From the NCBI GenBank assembly GCA_009731375.1, contig BJOX01000179.1, positions 176,513 through 222,652 of the forward strand: a stretch of DNA of 46,140 nt. The letters are read 5' to 3'. The DNA comes from Paulinella micropora. Taxonomy: Eukaryota > Cercozoa > Imbricatea > Euglyphida. Position numbers and translations under genes: made by a program. Shown piece after piece: positions 20,210 to 31,186 of the stretch. Positions within the stretch are counted from its first letter, which is position 1. Each line of letters starts with the position of its first letter. Below the pieces are notes generated by a model. That model had not been told where the DNA came from. It searched no databases and saw nothing but the letters and a program-made list of their open reading frames with translations.

Positions 20210-23200
20210 CGGAGGCGGGGGAACGGAGGAAGACGACGAACAGGACGCGGTCAGCGGTGCGTGCAGGTAGTGCTTGTCTTGTTCGCAGTGAACACAGTCG
20301 TCTTCTTCGAGGTCCACGCCCTTCTTGCAAGTGAAACAGATCGCCTTGGTGTCGCCCTTCGCATTTCCGCCGGCGAACCCCTGTTGCTGAAGAACTGTGT
20401 CGACTTTGCCGGGGTCTTCTTCCTCCTCCTCTTTATCGTCCTCCTCAACTTCGTCGTCAGTGGAAGCATTTTTCTTTTTGCCCTTCTTCGTCTTCGGGTT
20501 CAGGAACTCCCTCACACGAGACTTCGCGAACTCAACCTGCTTTGCATCACTGTCGATCCCAGTAACTTGCATGTCCGCCTCCAAAGCACCGATCACCTCG
20601 GATCCTGAACCCATGCACACTACCAGAACCTTTGCTTATAATTAGGGGTGGAAGAATGGTGGACAGAATCTGTTTCGACAGCTCCGAAGGCTTCTCGAAG
20701 ACGTTCACACACATTCAGTCAGAAGAATGGTGCTGTTTCTTGACCGGTACCTCAACGACGAAGAGGTTGTGACGGTTGACGGGGTTCTGGTCGAGATTGA
20801 GGACGAAGGAGGCCTGCTTCGGATTGAAGGCCACCAACATCATCTCCACCGCCTTGATCCACTTCTGGACATCTCCCACGTAGTTGTGATTCTTTTTGTA
20901 CCAGTACACCGTCTCAATCGTTCCGTACCCAGTCGCTGAAAGAGCTTCGACCAGCATGTTGTACTGGGAAGGATTGCAGTGGACGACAACAACCCTCTTG
21001 TCGGAGTTGCCCACGACACTGAATGCGTTGAGCAAGCTCTTGATTTTCTCCTCGTTGATCTCCTCCTGGTCATGCAGTGTTCCCGAAATGTTGTACGGCA
21101 AGTCCGCGAACAGGCAGTCTGCAAGCACAGCAAAAGAAAACCAGCAAAAACGTCAATGACCAGGACTGGCAAGAACGGAATGTGACACTTTCATGCATAA
21201 AAGTCATGAATGCGGACAAGGCAAGGTGACCAAATGCAGAGTCAGCTGCAAGGAAACTTGCAAGCTTGAACATGTCGTCCTTCATGATCGTCGCCATGAC
21301 GACTGTGAACGGAAAAGGGGAAAAGAACAGGTTACACCTGGATAGTGTGTGGGTGAGCCCCAACCTGGATGAAAGCTTAGTCTCCAGCGTTCAATTGACC
21401 AAGGAAGGGTATAGTGTGGTGCTCAATAAGAAAGGAGAGGGTTACATCACCAAGGCCCGGATACCGGACATTTCCCCAGAACTTAAGGCAGGTGTTCTGT
21501 ACCTTGCCGCCAAGGATAAGGTGTGGCGGTTCGTGACCTCAACGGACCAAGAGCTGGCTGTCGCTAAGGCTGAGGCTAGAGCTTTCTTTGGGAAAGAGAT
21601 GACCAAGGTCACTGAGTTGACTAGTGAACAACTACATCAGAAGTTCGGGGGGCCGGGAAGCCACATGCAGCGCCTTATCAGTGAAGCTTACGGGATCAAG
21701 ATAGTGGGTGGCAAGACCCATGAGCAAGCTGTAAGGGAGTGTAAGGAGTGCCCCGCTGCCAAAGGGGGAAAGGTAAACCATCCGGCAAGCAACCAACTGA
21801 CACAGGTAGAAAAGTTCGAGGCCATGTCGTTCGACAAGTCCGGGTGCTTACGTAAGCCCCTACATGGAGGGTACTGGTACGGCATGGTGGGCATCGAGGC
21901 TAACACCGGGTATGCGTTTGGCATCCTACTGAAGGATGGCACAGCTGCACCGCAAGTGCGGTTCATGCGCGGGTGTATGAACTTTCTCGAAACTCAAAGC
22001 GGCAAGAAGCTTAAGGTAAAAGAGGTTAGGGTGGACAGTGAGCATGTGTCCGCTGACTTCAAGGAGCTGGTATGGGACACGGGAATTGCTAATTTGCAAC
22101 TCCGTTTCAGCCTGCACAGACAAAACCAAACATGACATTTTATGCATAAAAGCACCAGGTGATGACAAGACCTGACTGGATTCTTCGTCGGCATCTTTGC
22201 CCGTCGTGAGACGCACCTTCGCAATGTCGAACCAGGCGAGCACTTGCTTCCTAAGCGCATCAGGAATTTTCCTGCCCTTGACAGCCGACTTGTACAGGAA
22301 ATCGACAGTAGACATCATGGTCCTGCGCGCACTCTCAATGTTCAACTGCGGAACCAGCGTGCACAGAGATTCCCAGCTCTCGTTTTTGATGAACATGTTC
22401 TCGATTTCAAACATTTTCATGGACTGGGCCAGGGCAACAATATCCTGCTTCAATTGTCGTAGCAGCAGTACTTCTTATGATTGGTGAAGAACTCCTTCAT
22501 GATGCCGTTGACTTGCTTCAACTTGCACTCCGAGAGCCTTTTCACCAAGACCTTCATTTCCTCCAAGAGGCAAGGCTTTTCCTTGCGAATCCAGTGCAAC
22601 TCATTGATGCTGTCGATGATGGCCTTGTCCATGTCCTCGCGAATGCCATGGCGAGAAAGAAGCATCTTCCACAACTTCCAAAGCTCGCCAGTGTGAGACG
22701 ACACGTAGGCCCACATGGAATTGAAGGTACCTTGGTTGATCTTGCGCGACAGAGCAACTCCTGCTTCCACGTACTCAAAAACCTTTGCATCGACTTCTGA
22801 GATTGGTCCTTCAGGCGCAAAATCGCAAGGTAGCCCTGGTTGTGGGCAGCGATGGCGTTCTCCCAAACGTGTTCTTGCGTTGTGTCTGCGCCACGCGATT
22901 TTCGTAAGCGCCCAAAAGACTGACTGCACGCCGACCTTTCTCGTTCCACTTCACGAAGCGAGGCTTGGACATCTTGATGACTTGCCACAACGGCTGCCTG
23001 GGGTGCATTCGATGCAAGCGCTGAATGGCATTCGAGGTGTGGAGGCCCACAAAGGCCTGCATGGGCAGCTTGCCTTCCTTCATCTTGTCCCTCAGGAACG
23101 TTTGCAGCTCCGTGCGCTTGTCGATCGGAATGTTGCTCCAGTCCAGTTTGGCTCCCTTGCTGTCGATGAGGCCCGCAGCCTTCCACTTCTTCGTCCACTC

Positions 23201-25048
23201 ATTGACAGTCTCTCGGTCACAGTAAGCCGGAGGCTCCATCAAGTCGTTGTCCTCGTCGGCCGAGCCAAAATCTTTGTCAGTGGTAACCTTGTCATTCTTG
23301 TCCGGAAGCCAACCGACCCACTCGATCTTGTCGTTGGGTTTTCCACTCGTGTAGAAATTGTTCATGAGTTCGCTGACGTGGTGCTCGTCCAGCGATCGGT
23401 CGATGACTCCCTTGTGCGGAGCACCCGCGATCTCGTCCGGCAGAACTTCGACGTTGCCGTACGAAAGAGAAGAGATGTCCTTCGTTGCTGCCTTGACCAA
23501 GGTCCTCGTTTCTGAACAACATATGGCACTTTTATGCATAAAAGTCACAAGCACAGACAAGCTCGAATGAGATTTTACCTTCTTGGTACTTGGCTTCCTC
23601 TGCTGCTTTCTTGGCTTGCTTGCTGACGTTCTTGCCAAACTTGGCCTTGACTTTCATTTTCTTCGCCTTCTTGACTGCAGGAGAAAGCATGCTAGTGTCA
23701 GGGGTCATTCCGAGGTCATCATCGGCCTGTTGCTTCCTCTTCTTGGTTGCATTGGAAGGGGTTGGTGCGGAAGAGCTTGATGATGGACTTGATTTTCCTC
23801 CAGCAGGAGAGATTTTCGAGCCAGAAGGGGTAGGACGCTTTTGAATTGGTAGTTTCAATGCTGGGGACTTGGGCAAAATTTTCTTGCCCCGATCCGAACC
23901 TGAGGCCAGCGACTGAACCTCATCGCCGTCTTCTTCTTCGTCGTTGTCCTGAGTCTCACGTTGACTGAACGGCACCTTCTTCTTGGGCTGAGGTTTCTTC
24001 GACACAGACAGTGAGCGAGCCAGGGCACTTGCATCTTCCGCCTCTTCCTCCTCTTCCTCGTCCTCTTCCTCCTTTTCCTTTTTTTTCTGCTGATCTTGTT
24101 GCTGTTCAGCCTCGGCTTTTCCTTGGCCTTCGCTTCCAATCAATGTTTCTCCAGCTGCAAACGGTGAAGCTTGGGTACTACCAGGAGGCAAAGGGCTTTG
24201 AGAACCGTGTCGTCTTCGTCAGCATCCTAAAAAAAAATCGGGTGCAACCAATTCCTGAAACAGGTCAGCACTTTTATGCATAAAAGTGTTGCGTGAAATT
24301 GGGCTCGGACGTAAAAGTGGACCTACACAGAAAAAAAAGCAAAAAGGCAGCCAAGCCAATCCGCACATGGGATTTTTATGCATAAAAGTGTCAGATGCAA
24401 ATGGTCCAGACCTGTCTCAGTGGCAGCCGCTTTGGCAGCCTTCTCATTCAACTGTTTCAGCAACTCTTTGAGCTTCAAATTCTTGTTGAGCTTGCCTACA
24501 GTTGCCACATGGAATTCATAGTCGGAAAAATCACCGCAAACAACGTGGGAAGGGTGGAAGGGGACGAATTCAAACTCAGCCACAGACACCAAGACATCAA
24601 ACATTGAAAACAACCAACAGAAAGCACACACACAAGGAAAAAACAAGAGGGAGAGAACAAGAGAAGGAAAGGGAAATGCTTTTTGACCAGTAGGTGCACT
24701 GGTGGTCGCCCCATCTTCGAAGATGCGACGCAGGGACGGTTCCCAGGTCACACCCTGAGGCAAGTCTGCTCTGTTGCCCGAATGCAAACAGAACCGCTCT
24801 GCCAAATGAAAGATGATGGTTTGGCGCTTCTCTTCGTTCCAAGCGTGAACCAGCCACACTCGACCCGTAGGAGACTTGGTGGAACCAAACTTGCTGACGG
24901 TTCCCGAAAAAGCAGCCCGAATGTTTTGGCGACAGTCTGACACTAAGTTGGCTAGGACAATCAGCTCCAGGTCTTGGTCGATCCACCAGTACCGAGCGGT
25001 GCTGTCCAAAACATTTGTTTTCAGCCATTGTCGCAAAGCAGTTTTGGG
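20210..25048 (-). CDS. Multi-exon DNA methyltransferase gene (DLPYN type)
   Basis: Readable pieces, from 25048 down: exon 25048-24688 (WWIDQDLELIVLANLV); exon ending 24412 (VAEFEFVPFHPSHVV); lysine/acid-rich exon 24226-23579; exon from 23511 (KRTELQTFLRDKMKEG, YENRVAQTQ); helical stretch to 22172; short exon at 22111; catalytic exon 21118-20715; C-terminal part to 20210. The catalytic exon begins LFADLPYNISG, matching motif IV (DPPY) of amino-methylases, here with Leu. Further on come VYWYKKNHN and, after an in-frame TGA at 20715 and a slip near 20617, LVVCMGSGSEVIGALE and GIDSDAKQVEFA (motif I/II). Motif IV before motif I is the beta-class order used by N6-adenine and N4-cytosine DNA methylases. 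A CFTCKKG, DDCVHC, DKHYLH PHD-like finger ends it. Three or more slips suggest a pseudogene or indel errors. Confidence 0.6.
21270..22090 (+). pseudogene. Copia GAG-pre-integrase/integrase fragment in an intron
   Basis: A + strand frame lying inside a - strand intron of the methylase gene (between the exons at 22111 and 21118). It has the GAG-pre-integrase pattern LHQKFGGPGSH, RECKECPAAKGG, then the integrase core FEAMSFDKSG and VKEVRVDSEHV, with both Asp residues. It stops before the Glu-containing NGVAER part, so it is truncated at its 3' end. It differs in sequence from the - strand integrase at 8330-10053. No LTR is visible. Confidence 0.8.
22112..22171 (-). other. 60-nt intron with a central TTTTATGCATAAAA palindrome
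   Basis: Donor GTCTTG at 22171 and acceptor TCTGTGCAG at 22112, between the exon ending ATCCAGTCAG and the exon starting GCTGAAACGG. The palindrome sits about 22-36 nt before the acceptor, near where the branch point would be. Confidence 0.7.
23512..23578 (-). other. 67-nt intron containing the palindrome
   Basis: Donor GTAAAATC after GCCAAGTACCAAGAAG, acceptor TTGTTCAG before AAACGAGGACC. The full palindrome ACTTTTATGCATAAAAGT sits about 15 nt before the acceptor. Confidence 0.75.
24227..24411 (-). other. 185-nt intron that looks like two introns back to back
   Basis: The donor is GTCTGGACC after CTGAGACAG and the final acceptor is TTTTTTTTAG before GATGCTGACG. In the middle, TTTCTGTGTAG is immediately followed by GTCCACTTTTACG, a perfect AG|GT zero-length-exon junction. 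Each half carries one palindrome copy. A close copy of most of this intron lies at 26431-26566. Confidence 0.6.
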
Positions 25049-25499
25049 CTGTCGAGAAAAACAGAGGGTAGTTGAGAAAAGACCGAAAGGGACTTTCTGA
25101 ACTCAAGAAAAAAAAATTTTGTCCTGAGCCAAAAACAGTGTTTTTTTTTTGTCGAATCATAATCGTGAGCCGCGGGATTCCAAATTTGAAGTAAGGTTCG
25201 CATTGGCCCAAACAGGCATTTCCGGACTAACAACTTGAAAAAATGATTGGCCCAAAACAGTTTTGAGGCACTGGTGGCACTGTGTGTCCATTTTGGATCC
25301 GCCCGGATTAGCGTTTATGCATAAAAGACTCACATTCAACTCAGCACAAACAAGTTTTTTCAATTTATTTTAAAAAAAATCAAAGCTGAAAAGGCAATTT
25401 GGGGTTTTTATGCATAAAAGTCTCATGTTCACTCTTGACTTAGACAGCTTTTCATGACCTCTGAAAATGCATGTTTTTCAGATCATTAAGCGCGATTAG

Positions 25500-28400
25500 C
25501 TTTCCACACTGAGATCTCATTTCAAGACCCTCGCACAGCAGCTGGAGAGCCAGCCACACCGATCTCCACACGACGAGATCGTCCAAGGCGACCTGAAACT
25601 ACGCAAAAGTTCAACAAGTACAGTAACCAAACCTTTGTTGAGCAATCTTGAAATGAAAAACATTGTTTGGACAGGCGACTTTTTGGGGTTTGGATTCGAG
25701 GCCTGGCTGAAAACGTTTGCTCCACATCGACTTCACCGCTACTGGAAAAAGATGGCGTCAGTTCAAAACGGTAAAAGGGGTACTCGGAAGTTGGGCGAAA
25801 CACAGGCAATTCATCTGATCGCAGAAGGGAAACAAGTGTTTGCTTCGTTCTTTGTCTTCACGGTGTTTCAGCAAGGACGACGTTTTACGCAATAGGAGGT
25901 TGATCTGTGCCTCGAACTAAAACATCGTGGTCTCAGTAGAGAAGGGATCAGTGTTCTCGCTTCTGCGGGCAGAATTCTTCCTTTGCGAAGCTTTGATGTG
26001 CACAGAACCAAACAACTTGAAACTGTGATGGAAACAATCAGGTAACCAGGGCGAAAACCCACACAAAAAACCATTGAAGTCTTCGTTTAACACATTTTTG
26101 TCACTCTCTGAAATGTTTGCACTGACAGCCTTGGCTTCAAGATCAGTTCGTGGAGGTTTTTCAAGAAGTCACAAGACAACAACTGCATTTAACAGTGTGA
26201 ACGAAATGTTTTCGTGAAAGGAGAGACGATTTCAAACAAAGCCGAGCGAGCCTGAAAAAAGCTTGTAGGGCAAACCGGACATGGGACTTTTATGCATAAA
26301 AGCTCAAGTGTGGCAACTCCATTTTTGAAAATTGACTTTTTAAAACGTCTGCATTGCCTTGCAAAAGCTTTCAAGTGGCACCAGTGCCTGAAACCGGTTT
26401 TTCATTTAATATTGCATAAATGGAATGACTGAAGTTGGGCTCGGACGTAAAAAGTGGACCCCAATTGGAAAACACGGAAAAACAGAAAAAAAAAGGCAGC
26501 CAAGCCAATCCGAACATGGGATTTTTGTGCATAAAAATGTCAGATGCAAATGGCCCAGACCTGTCTGAAGTGAACAGTTGGTGTTTCTTTAATCATGTAG
26601 TGTGTGATTTCTTGCACACGTGGCATGAAACATGTTGAAACCACTCCTGAGGTGCATGAAAGTGCTTGTTCAGAAACAGCCCGGCCAGATTTCAGGGTTA
26701 CTTTAGTAGAGCATGCAAATGTCTTTAAAGATGAAAACAAGGAATTTTAAAACATGCATTGTTTTTTCAATGTGTCCCTTTTTAAAACTTCCCTCAGTAC
26801 CAAAAACACAGTCATCTGAGTAAACCAGCATCACTGCACCTGTAAACATGCTGCTGCTTTAGGCAAAACGAAGCCCGTACTGACGTGATATGGTCTACTT
26901 GGTGACAACTTTGCAACGAGTCTGAAGTTTCGCAATGTTGGTGTTCCCAATTTGGGAGTGGGCCCGTACAACAACGGACTTTGGACAGTTGACACTGGGA
27001 GTAATTCAATCGCAACGGGTGCAGCCTCCCAGCCTAATGTGGAATGACTGCAAGAGGAACGCAATTCCAGATGATCTCTTTGAGCAGGCATCGACAGAAC
27101 TTACACGAAGTAAGATGCACGAGTTGCAAACAAGGAATCCTGACTTTTTGCAATTTTTTCAACACTCTGCTTCAAAGGAATCAAACAGAATTCCGCTCAG
27201 GTTGCCTGTCAGTCTTTCCACTGACCCCGCAAACAAGGGAACTGTTTTTTTCGGTGTGAGGATGGAAGACCAAAACATCGCGTCCAATGATGCCTTGATT
27301 CGTTTTTTGCAAAAACTCGCAGCGGATCAAAGACAGGAGGAAGAGCCCCGTTACAAGCTCTACACGGTGGATTCCAACATTTACACACAAAAGAATTCTC
27401 AAGGTGTGTTTTTTAATTGTTGTGACGAAGTTGTACAAGAGCTTTTGCGCATGTGCTGTTTTTGCAAGCAATGTTCGACTTGAGCGGAGGCTTTGCTCAC
27501 CTGAATTCCTGGATGGCAGTGTGTGTTTCTCGGGCACTGGCATGTGCACAAGTTCTTGTGCATTTTGATTTGGCGTGAGTTCAAGCGCCAAGTGTTCAGC
27601 CCGTTTTGGCATGAACTGTTTCCTGACAAAAAATTCCGCATCAAGCCCCGGCTGAAGACAATCACTGCAGTCATGGCTTACCTGCGACAGCGTACCCACA
27701 CGTGAGAAAGGACATCAAGGACAGCTCTGACAACGCGGCCCTTCCTGAAGAAGCCAGGAAAGCACTCGGAGGTCTTTTGACGTTGTTTGAGTGGTTCATG
27801 CTGTGGTAAGTCTTTATCTTAGCTGTACCGTCGCTGGCTGCAGGTTGGTTGTTGTGGTTGTTGTTGTGCAGGCCCAGGACCTGGGTTGCGTCATTCGTGA
27901 AAACTTGCCAAACAGATTTGGGTGTACTTGCACAGAGCTTTGCATGTGTTGCTGCACTTCAAAGCCAACGAGTACACACATGTCCTGACGTTGCACCTGC
28001 TGCTGTTGAAATACTGGCGAAGTTTAAACCACCCTGCTTGGCGAGCGTTTCAGCATGACCCCAGGTTGTTCTCTGAAGAAAAGTGTGAAGCGAATCTCAG
28101 CGGCATCGCGAGGCATTCTTTGAGCGACCCGATGCGGTTTGATGTTCAACACGTACAGAAAACGCTGTTGTTGCTGACCCACAGTCGTGGCAACGTGGGC
28201 GAAAGCTCCCATGACCTGAACGGACAGACGATTGAGCCTCGGGGTCCAGAGGTCGAAGCGGCGTACAATTTCTTACTTGAACTTGTTGCAAGCATTAAAG
28301 TGGGCACTGCGAGAATGTACCCTGTTGGAACAGCCGAAGATTGGGATTCCGAGGAGGACATGAAGAACAGGCTTGTTCCATTCGAGATGAAGTTGCAAGT

Positions 28401-29002
28401 CAAGAACGATGCTCTTCCACATTTCGACAGAAACGTCCAGCGCTGCAAGCGCCTTTCGGTTTTGAACTGGCTTGTCACTGTTCGCGCAGCGATTGAGGAA
28501 AGAATCGTGGTCCGACGATCCTCTCCAAGATTCCCAGGAGGCAGAGTCGCAAGGCAACGGGGAGCTGCAACCATCGCAAGGCGAGCAGGGATTGTCGCAG
28601 GCAAGTTTGCAGAGAAGAGATTCAGCAGTGTCTGCGGCGGATGCAAAGGCAGGGGACGGCCCTGGAGAAGGGTCACTGGCGAGTGCTCCTAGAATGTTAC
28701 CGCGGCCAAGGCGCTGGCGTCGAGGGGAAGCAGAGCTGGACGCAGATGAAGATGGAGATGAAACAGAAGAAATGGCTCACAGCGATTCCCATAACACATC
28801 AGACAGTGACGATGACAGCGCTTCAGATGACTGGGAGGGCTCTGCAGCCGACGCCGAGTCGGAAGCAGTTGCTAGCCAGCAATCCCTTCATCCACCCTTG
28901 CACAGCTCTGCACGCGCAGTCAGGGCAAGAACCTGGATGGCACGCTTCGGTGGGGATTTCGACACTGACTCGACTCCGTCAACAGCTTCCCGCAAGGGTT
29001 GA
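25500..29002 (+). CDS. Multi-exon gene of unknown function, transposase-like possibility
   Basis: Readable + strand segments: about 25500-25895 (LAQQLESQPHRSPHDE); 25900-26041 (ELKHRGLSREGISVLASAG), donor GTAACC at 26042, acceptor at 26128; 26890-27040 (YGLLGDNFATSLKFRNVG); 27040-27405 (DCKRNAIPDDLFEQASTE, EPRYKLYTVDSNIY); about 27490-27805, with a 66-nt intron 27806-27871; then a long exon (YWRSLNHPAWRAFQHD, RHSLSDPMRFDVQHV, EVEAAYNFLLELV). A slip near 28490 leads into an acidic, serine-rich C-terminus ending in TGA at 29002. The RG-S-x-x-G motif and the DN-containing segment resemble KDZ-type transposase-like proteins of animals and protists, but I cannot prove this. It is convergent in space with, and on the opposite strand from, the methylase gene, and shares its palindrome-bearing introns. 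Confidence 0.45.
26431..26566 (-). repeat. Second copy of the 24296-24417 intron sequence
   Basis: GTTGGGCTCGGACGTAAAA through AGGCAGCCAAGCCAATCCG to CAGACCTGTCT matches 24296-24417 at about 85% identity on the same strand. It includes the palindrome (here ATTTTTGTGCATAAAAAT). In - strand sense it again starts CAGACAG|GTCTGG, so the copied piece begins at a splice donor. It has no obvious long coding exon on its flanks. Confidence 0.8.
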
Positions 29003-29511
29003 AAGATTAGGCACGGTACGACCGGTCGGAATTTTGCATTAAAAGTTTTTTCGGTGAGGAAGTTGCAGTTACGAAGGACCTAGGTCAAGATTAACATTCC
29101 GGCTTAACCTTGTGAAGCTGTTCTAGGCAAAGTCAATGTAGCACTTTATGCATAAATGGAACAAGTGTCGCTTCCACGGACATCAGTTTTAATTTAACCT
29201 AGTGTTAATCGACTTTTCTTACTCAAGGTACTACTGTTTCAATGTCTGGAAATGGTCAGTGCAGCAGAATTTAATTCACTGAGTCAGTTCAAGGAATGCA
29301 GAAAGCATTTATGCATAAAAGTCACAAATCTAGTTGACCTCGGTTGGGTTTTTTCGGAGAAAACTTTTTTACTTTTTTTTTGGCAACAGCTTTCCCACAC
29401 TTACAGCTTTTATGCATAAAAGTGTTTCCCGACAGTGGGCATGCATTTCTACGGAACACATAGGTAATCCATTTATGGCACTTTTTTAGTGGTACTTCTG
29501 CGCGACCAAGG
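29003..29511. other. Intergenic stretch with three palindrome copies
   Basis: No gene seen. TTTATGCATAAA-type palindromes occur at about 29146, 29308 and 29408 at 100-160 bp spacing, suggesting decayed intron-like units downstream of the gene. Confidence 0.6.
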
Positions 29512-29895
29512 TAAAGTACCGTGAAAAGTTACAGGGGGGGTGTAACATAATTTCGACTAGACTAAAAAAAATCTGGTTTTTTGTTACACCCCTTCCCCAA
29601 ATCAAAATTTTTGTAGTCGTATCAAAATATTATTATTTGAATTCCTAGCTATACATAAAAATGAAAATCTTCACTTGTGGGTTGTTTATAAACCATTCGC
29701 CGAATTTGCATACACTGGTTTTTTCCAGTGTCACTATGTCACTGAAAAAAGGCAACTAGCAAATTGGAACGGCCTGATTTTGCGGTACGTGGTGAAAAGA
29801 GGGGGTGTAACATAATTTTAACTAGATTCAACCAAAAAGTGAGGTTGGTTACACCCCCCCCCCCTGTAACTTTTCAAGGTACTTTACTGTACTGG
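29512..29895. mobile_element. 384-bp MITE with TIRs of about 40 bp
   Basis: The left end reads GTAAAGTACCGTGAAAAGTT, then ACAGGGGGGGTGTAACATAA. The right end is its reverse complement (TTACACCCCCCCCCCCCTGT, then AACTTTTCAAGGTACTTTAC). A nested inverted pair (TGTTACACCCCTTC at 29580, GGGGGTGTAACATAATTTTA at 29804) lies inside. The core has no ORF. The long G/C runs in the ends are unusual. No clear target duplication is seen. Confidence 0.8.
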
Positions 29896-30144
29896 CTCTG
29901 GTTGGCTCCATAGTTACTATTGAGTTTTGGCTTGAAGCCCCACACTGGAACCATTGCGTCCGCCTAGCTGCGGACACTGGGGAACCAACCGCGCGGGTCC
30001 AAATGGGTTTTTGTCCCCTAGCAGACCGCTAATAAAATTTGTGGCAGGCAGTGGGTCTAGTGGGTGTTCAGGCCAGTTACTGAAAATGCTACAGAACGGA
30101 TGAGCTGGAAGTGTAGGGGAGGACTGTACACTGAGCTTTATTCA

Positions 30145-30300
30145 ACACACACGGAGCTAGGAGTCCGAGAAACGAATTCACCGATCGCTGCGATGGATTT
30201 CCGGGCTCCAAAACCTTTTTGGTTTTGCAGCACGCGGCCGGAAATCCATTGCAGCGATCGGTGAATTCGTTTCTCGGACTCCTAGCTCCGTGACTGTGTG
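30145..30300. repeat. 156-bp fold-back (near-perfect hairpin)
   Basis: The left arm, CACACACGGAGCTAGGAGTC to GATGGATTTCCGG (30145-30204), is the reverse complement of the right arm (30238-30300) with one mismatch and a 3-nt indel, around a 33-nt loop that includes AAAACCTTTTTGGTTTT. It could be a fold-back transposon or an assembly inversion at a read end. Confidence 0.85.
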
Positions 30301-30456
30301 GATTATAGAAAGACGAAACCGAAAGAAGTAACCAATTTGAGACTTTGTCGGGGTGTACCCGGTTAACGGTCCCGTAGTGTGTGGGCCGGCCGCCCCAGTC
30401 GTGGATTCGAATCCAGACAGCTGCCAGCAGCCCCTTCGCTCCGCGTCTTCGTTTTT

Positions 30457-30750
30457 ATGTCTAGCAATACTAGTCTCCCCTACGACTACGCGGCGTACGA
30501 CCCCTACAGCTACGCGTCTGGGCAAACTGTCGGCTTCTCTTCTGCTGCATTTGGTTACGACAACGCCGCCCCGGGAGGGGCCGTCCAATTTGCCCACATT
30601 GGCGGGACGGCATCTTTGGATGTCGACGCGGGTCCCCGTGGGCCAGCCCACGGCTTCGGAGGCGGCGCCGACCCCGGATCCCGTGTCCCCGACGCGGGTG
30701 GAGCAACCGCACATCTGGCTTCGGAGGCAAGTGGCGACCAAGGTCCCACC
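30457..30750 (+). CDS. Tyr/Gly/Ala-rich N-terminal exon
   Basis: The ATG at 30457 opens MSSNTSLPYDYAAYDPYSYA and a low-complexity Gly/Ala/Tyr region to about residue 95 before the reading runs into a CT microsatellite. The donor is not clear. The composition resembles the disordered starts of RNA-binding or splicing proteins, but no domain is visible. Rest of gene not found. Confidence 0.4.
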
Positions 30751-30751
30751 T

Positions 30752-30755
30752 CTTG

Positions 30756-30796
<41 letters not shown>

Positions 30797-31154
30797 TATC
30801 TCTCTCTCTCTCTCTCACGGTCGCCCCACCTTGCAGTTACTCGTGTCTCCCCCGTTCTCCGTCCACTGTCCCCCGCGTTGTTTCTTCCTAGAGTGTTTGT
30901 GCTTCTAGCTTGTTTCTTTCTCTTTCTCACTCTCTCTCTCTCTCTCTCTCTCTAGATCAATCTCTCTCTCTCTCTCTCTAGATGTCGCTCTCTTTCTCTC
31001 TCTCGCTCTCTCTCTCTCGCTCTCTCTCTCGCTCTCTCTCTCGCTCTCTCTCTCTCGCACACGCACGCACTCACTCTTTCGCTCTCTCTCTCTCTCTCTC
31101 TCTCTCTCCTCACTCTATCTCTCCATCTCTCTCTCTCTCTCTCCATCTCTCTCT

Positions 31155-31186
<32 letters not shown>

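Larger units (their letters stand above)
19829..29428. repeat. CTTTTATGCATAAAAG palindrome family (about 15 copies)
   Basis: Copies at about 19831, 20002, 21189, 22136, 23528, 24270, 24373, 25310, 25406, 26284, 26408 (degenerate), 26522, 29146, 29308 and 29408. The consensus is CACTTTTATGCATAAAAGTG, a perfect palindrome when complete. Several lie inside short introns upstream of the splice acceptor, on genes of either strand. It is not seen outside this 9.6-kb block. Confidence 0.9.

Noticed and set aside
22715-23515. 266-residue + strand ORF
   Set aside because: Antisense shadow of the methylase gene's exons.
30340-30430. tRNA gene or tRNA-derived SINE (GTGGATTCGAATCCAGAC resembles a B box)
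   Set aside because: The T-arm does not pair properly and no acceptor stem or full cloverleaf can be drawn; the A-box match is weak.
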